Below, in pieces: positions 33,715-34,723 of a DNA stretch of 34,723 bases (positions are counted from its first letter, which is position 1; each line of letters opens with the position of its first letter). This DNA is from Microcystis aeruginosa W13-11. GTDB taxonomy: Bacteria > Cyanobacteriota > Cyanobacteriia > Cyanobacteriales > Microcystaceae. The DNA lies in assembly GCA_009995705.1 (NCBI GenBank), contig JAADBR010000041.1, positions 1 to 34,723 on the forward strand. Direction: 5' to 3'. A program made the translations under genes and the position numbers. Below the pieces are notes generated by a model. It was not told the origin of the DNA. It searched no databases and saw only the letters and a program-made list of their open reading frames with translations.

Positions 33715-34452
33715 ATGAATAAACAACTGATCAACAAATTACAAGCCCTAACCGCACTGACCATAGTGGGTACTACAGCCTCAATAATTTGTTCCCAGAC
33801 AGCAGGACACAGCAACAGCTTGACGGATATTGGCGTAGGTCGTCAAACTGTTATCGAGTCAACTACTCAAACCGTTCTGCCCGCTTTTTCTAATAGTCGA
33901 ACATTCGATTCGGATATTAAATTATCACGTTCGGTTCAAGACGATGCTAACGAAATTCTAAAAACTTTGGAGTCCCTAGTGGACAAAGAAAATACCGTCC
34001 CAGCAGGCGTTACACCCCGGACCCAAGAGGCCATTCCTTCGACGATACAACCCCAATCACAACCCAATCAAGTCAAACCGGTCCCGGCCAGCAATCCTGC
34101 CTTAGTGACGCCAGCAGAGAAACCAAAAACAACCCAGGGGACAAAAACCAGCAGTCGCCCCCGTAAACGGGGAATGGCCTCTTGGTATGGTCCTGGTTTC
34201 CACGGTCGTCGCACCGCTAGTGGTGAGACTTTTAACTCTGGTGGTTTAACTGCCGCTCATCGCTATTTACCTTTCGGCACTAGGGTTAGGGTAACTAATC
34301 TGCGTAATGGGCGCTCGGTGGTGGTTAGAATTAATGATCGCGGTCCGTTTAGCGGTGGCCGCCTCATCGACCTTTCCAGAGGTGCGGCAGCGATTATCGG
34401 TGTCTTCCAGTCGGGAGTTGCCCCAGTGGTCTTGGAAGTTTTAGGCAGATAA
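33715..34452 (+). CDS. rlpA: RlpA-family septal ring lytic transglycosylase-like protein
   Basis: A 245-residue protein with an N-terminal membrane or signal segment ([16 protein letters not shown], about residues 12-27), a long Pro/Gln/Thr-rich linker (about 60-150) and a C-terminal double-psi beta-barrel from about 153 ([56 protein letters not shown]). The aspartate of NDRGPF is the likely catalytic residue in RlpA enzymes, which cleave denuded peptidoglycan strands at division sites. There is no SPOR domain. A cysteine at residue 26 (SIIC) could be a lipobox, though a weak one. A hairpin lies just upstream and a terminator-like stem downstream. Confidence 0.9.
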   Translation: MNKQLINKLQALTALTIVGTTASIICSQTAGHSNSLTDIGVGRQTVIESTTQTVLPAFSNSRTFDSDIKLSRSVQDDANEILKTLESLVDKENTVPAGVTPRTQEAIPSTIQPQSQPNQVKPVPASNPALVTPAEKPKTTQGTKTSSRPRKRGMASWYGPGFHGRRTASGETFNSGGLTAAHRYLPFGTRVRVTNLRNGRSVVVRINDRGPFSGGRLIDLSRGAAAIIGVFQSGVAPVVLEVLGR

Positions 34453-34463
34453 TCAGTGATCAG

Positions 34464-34585
34464 CAGCAATTCTCATTTTGAAACGAGTTTGCGTTGTTTC
34501 AGCGATCTAGAGATTCGTTAAAGAATTTTAACCCCTCTAGGTGCAAGGGTTTTAATGTCATGAAACCTTAAAATGAGAATTGCTG
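34464..34585. mobile_element. MITE-like element with 16-bp perfect terminal inverted repeats
   Basis: cagcaattctcatttt (34464-34479) and aaaatgagaattgctg (34570-34585) are exact complements bounding 122 bp without a gene. A third copy of the end lies at 27800-27815. The ends and small size fit a non-autonomous element, although a target duplication is not evident. Confidence 0.6.
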
Positions 34586-34598
34586 GCCGCTCTTGTAG

Positions 34599-34624
34599 GG
34601 TGCGTTACTTAACGCACCTTTTTA
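34599..34624 (+). terminator. candidate intrinsic terminator after rlpA
   Basis: An 8-bp stem ggtgcgtt/aacgcacc (34599-34606 and 34611-34618) with a four-base loop is followed by ttttt. It resembles the hairpins of the dispersed repeats at 31166-32855, so it may also be a repeat-derived stem. The last 100 bases of the window hold nothing recognisable. Confidence 0.5.
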
Positions 34625-34723
34625 CTTTTAATTGTGATAAATTTGTAATATTTATGCGTTACAGTTCGCTAAGATATTCTAAGAAAAAAAACCTTGAAGT
34701 TATCGGCGATCACTGATAAACTA

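Overview
The window reads as a cyanobacterial chromosome segment, most likely Microcystis or a close relative. Pointers are many GCGATCGC (HIP1) octamers, moderate-to-low GC, cyanobacterial families (EGY-like site-2 protease, short KdpD, CbiG-CobJ fusion, Ycf35/DUF1257, Uma2, DUF29), several toxin-antitoxin pairs and many small inverted-repeat elements. The genus is inferred; no rRNA or tRNA is present to confirm it.

Layout. (1) 250-1611: a three-histidine-box fatty acid desaturase and a doubtful small ORF, both minus strand. (2) 1770-9074: an accessory island. Three tightly packed genes encode a VMAP protein (N-terminal HTH, VMAP-C), a MoxR AAA+ ATPase and a vWA protein ending in a formylglycine-generating-enzyme-like (FGE) C-type-lectin domain. 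Next come a UPF0175/DUF3368 toxin-antitoxin pair and a second stand-alone FGE-domain gene. The C-termini of the two FGE genes differ almost only at first and second codon positions of NNC codons, inside otherwise identical DNA. This is the signature expected of variable regions of a diversity-generating retroelement (DGR). No reverse transcriptase or template repeat lies in the window, so they would have to act from elsewhere. (3) 9166-10631: gene remnants, including a PhoH C-terminal fragment with a nonsense codon, and one membrane protein. (4) 10638-27073: mostly housekeeping genes: cysK, rsmG, a Ca2+/H+ antiporter, a YdcF-like protein, site-2 protease, a degenerate metallo-beta-lactamase fold protein, thiL, ffh, corA, a serine-recombinase-like protein without the usual catalytic residues, short KdpD, cobJ and a Uma2 nuclease-like gene. 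(5) 27334-32735: a second accessory island. It holds a DUF29 gene, a 1081-residue NACHT NTPase whose last ~110 residues are a Ycf35/DUF1257 domain, and DUF433/DUF5615 and BrnT/BrnA toxin-antitoxin pairs. The last three units are each followed by a copy of the same dispersed repeat. (6) 32856-34723: a repeat-rich spacer, an RlpA-family gene, a possible MITE and a terminator.

How the genes may work together: both islands look like NTP-dependent conflict (immunity) systems. In the first, MoxR and vWA would assemble a switch with VMAP, and the FGE domain on the vWA protein would be the ligand-reading end, diversified together with the free FGE protein by a trans-acting DGR. In the second, the NACHT protein resembles an NLR with an integrated host-protein-like domain. 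These roles come from domain architecture, not from any experiment.
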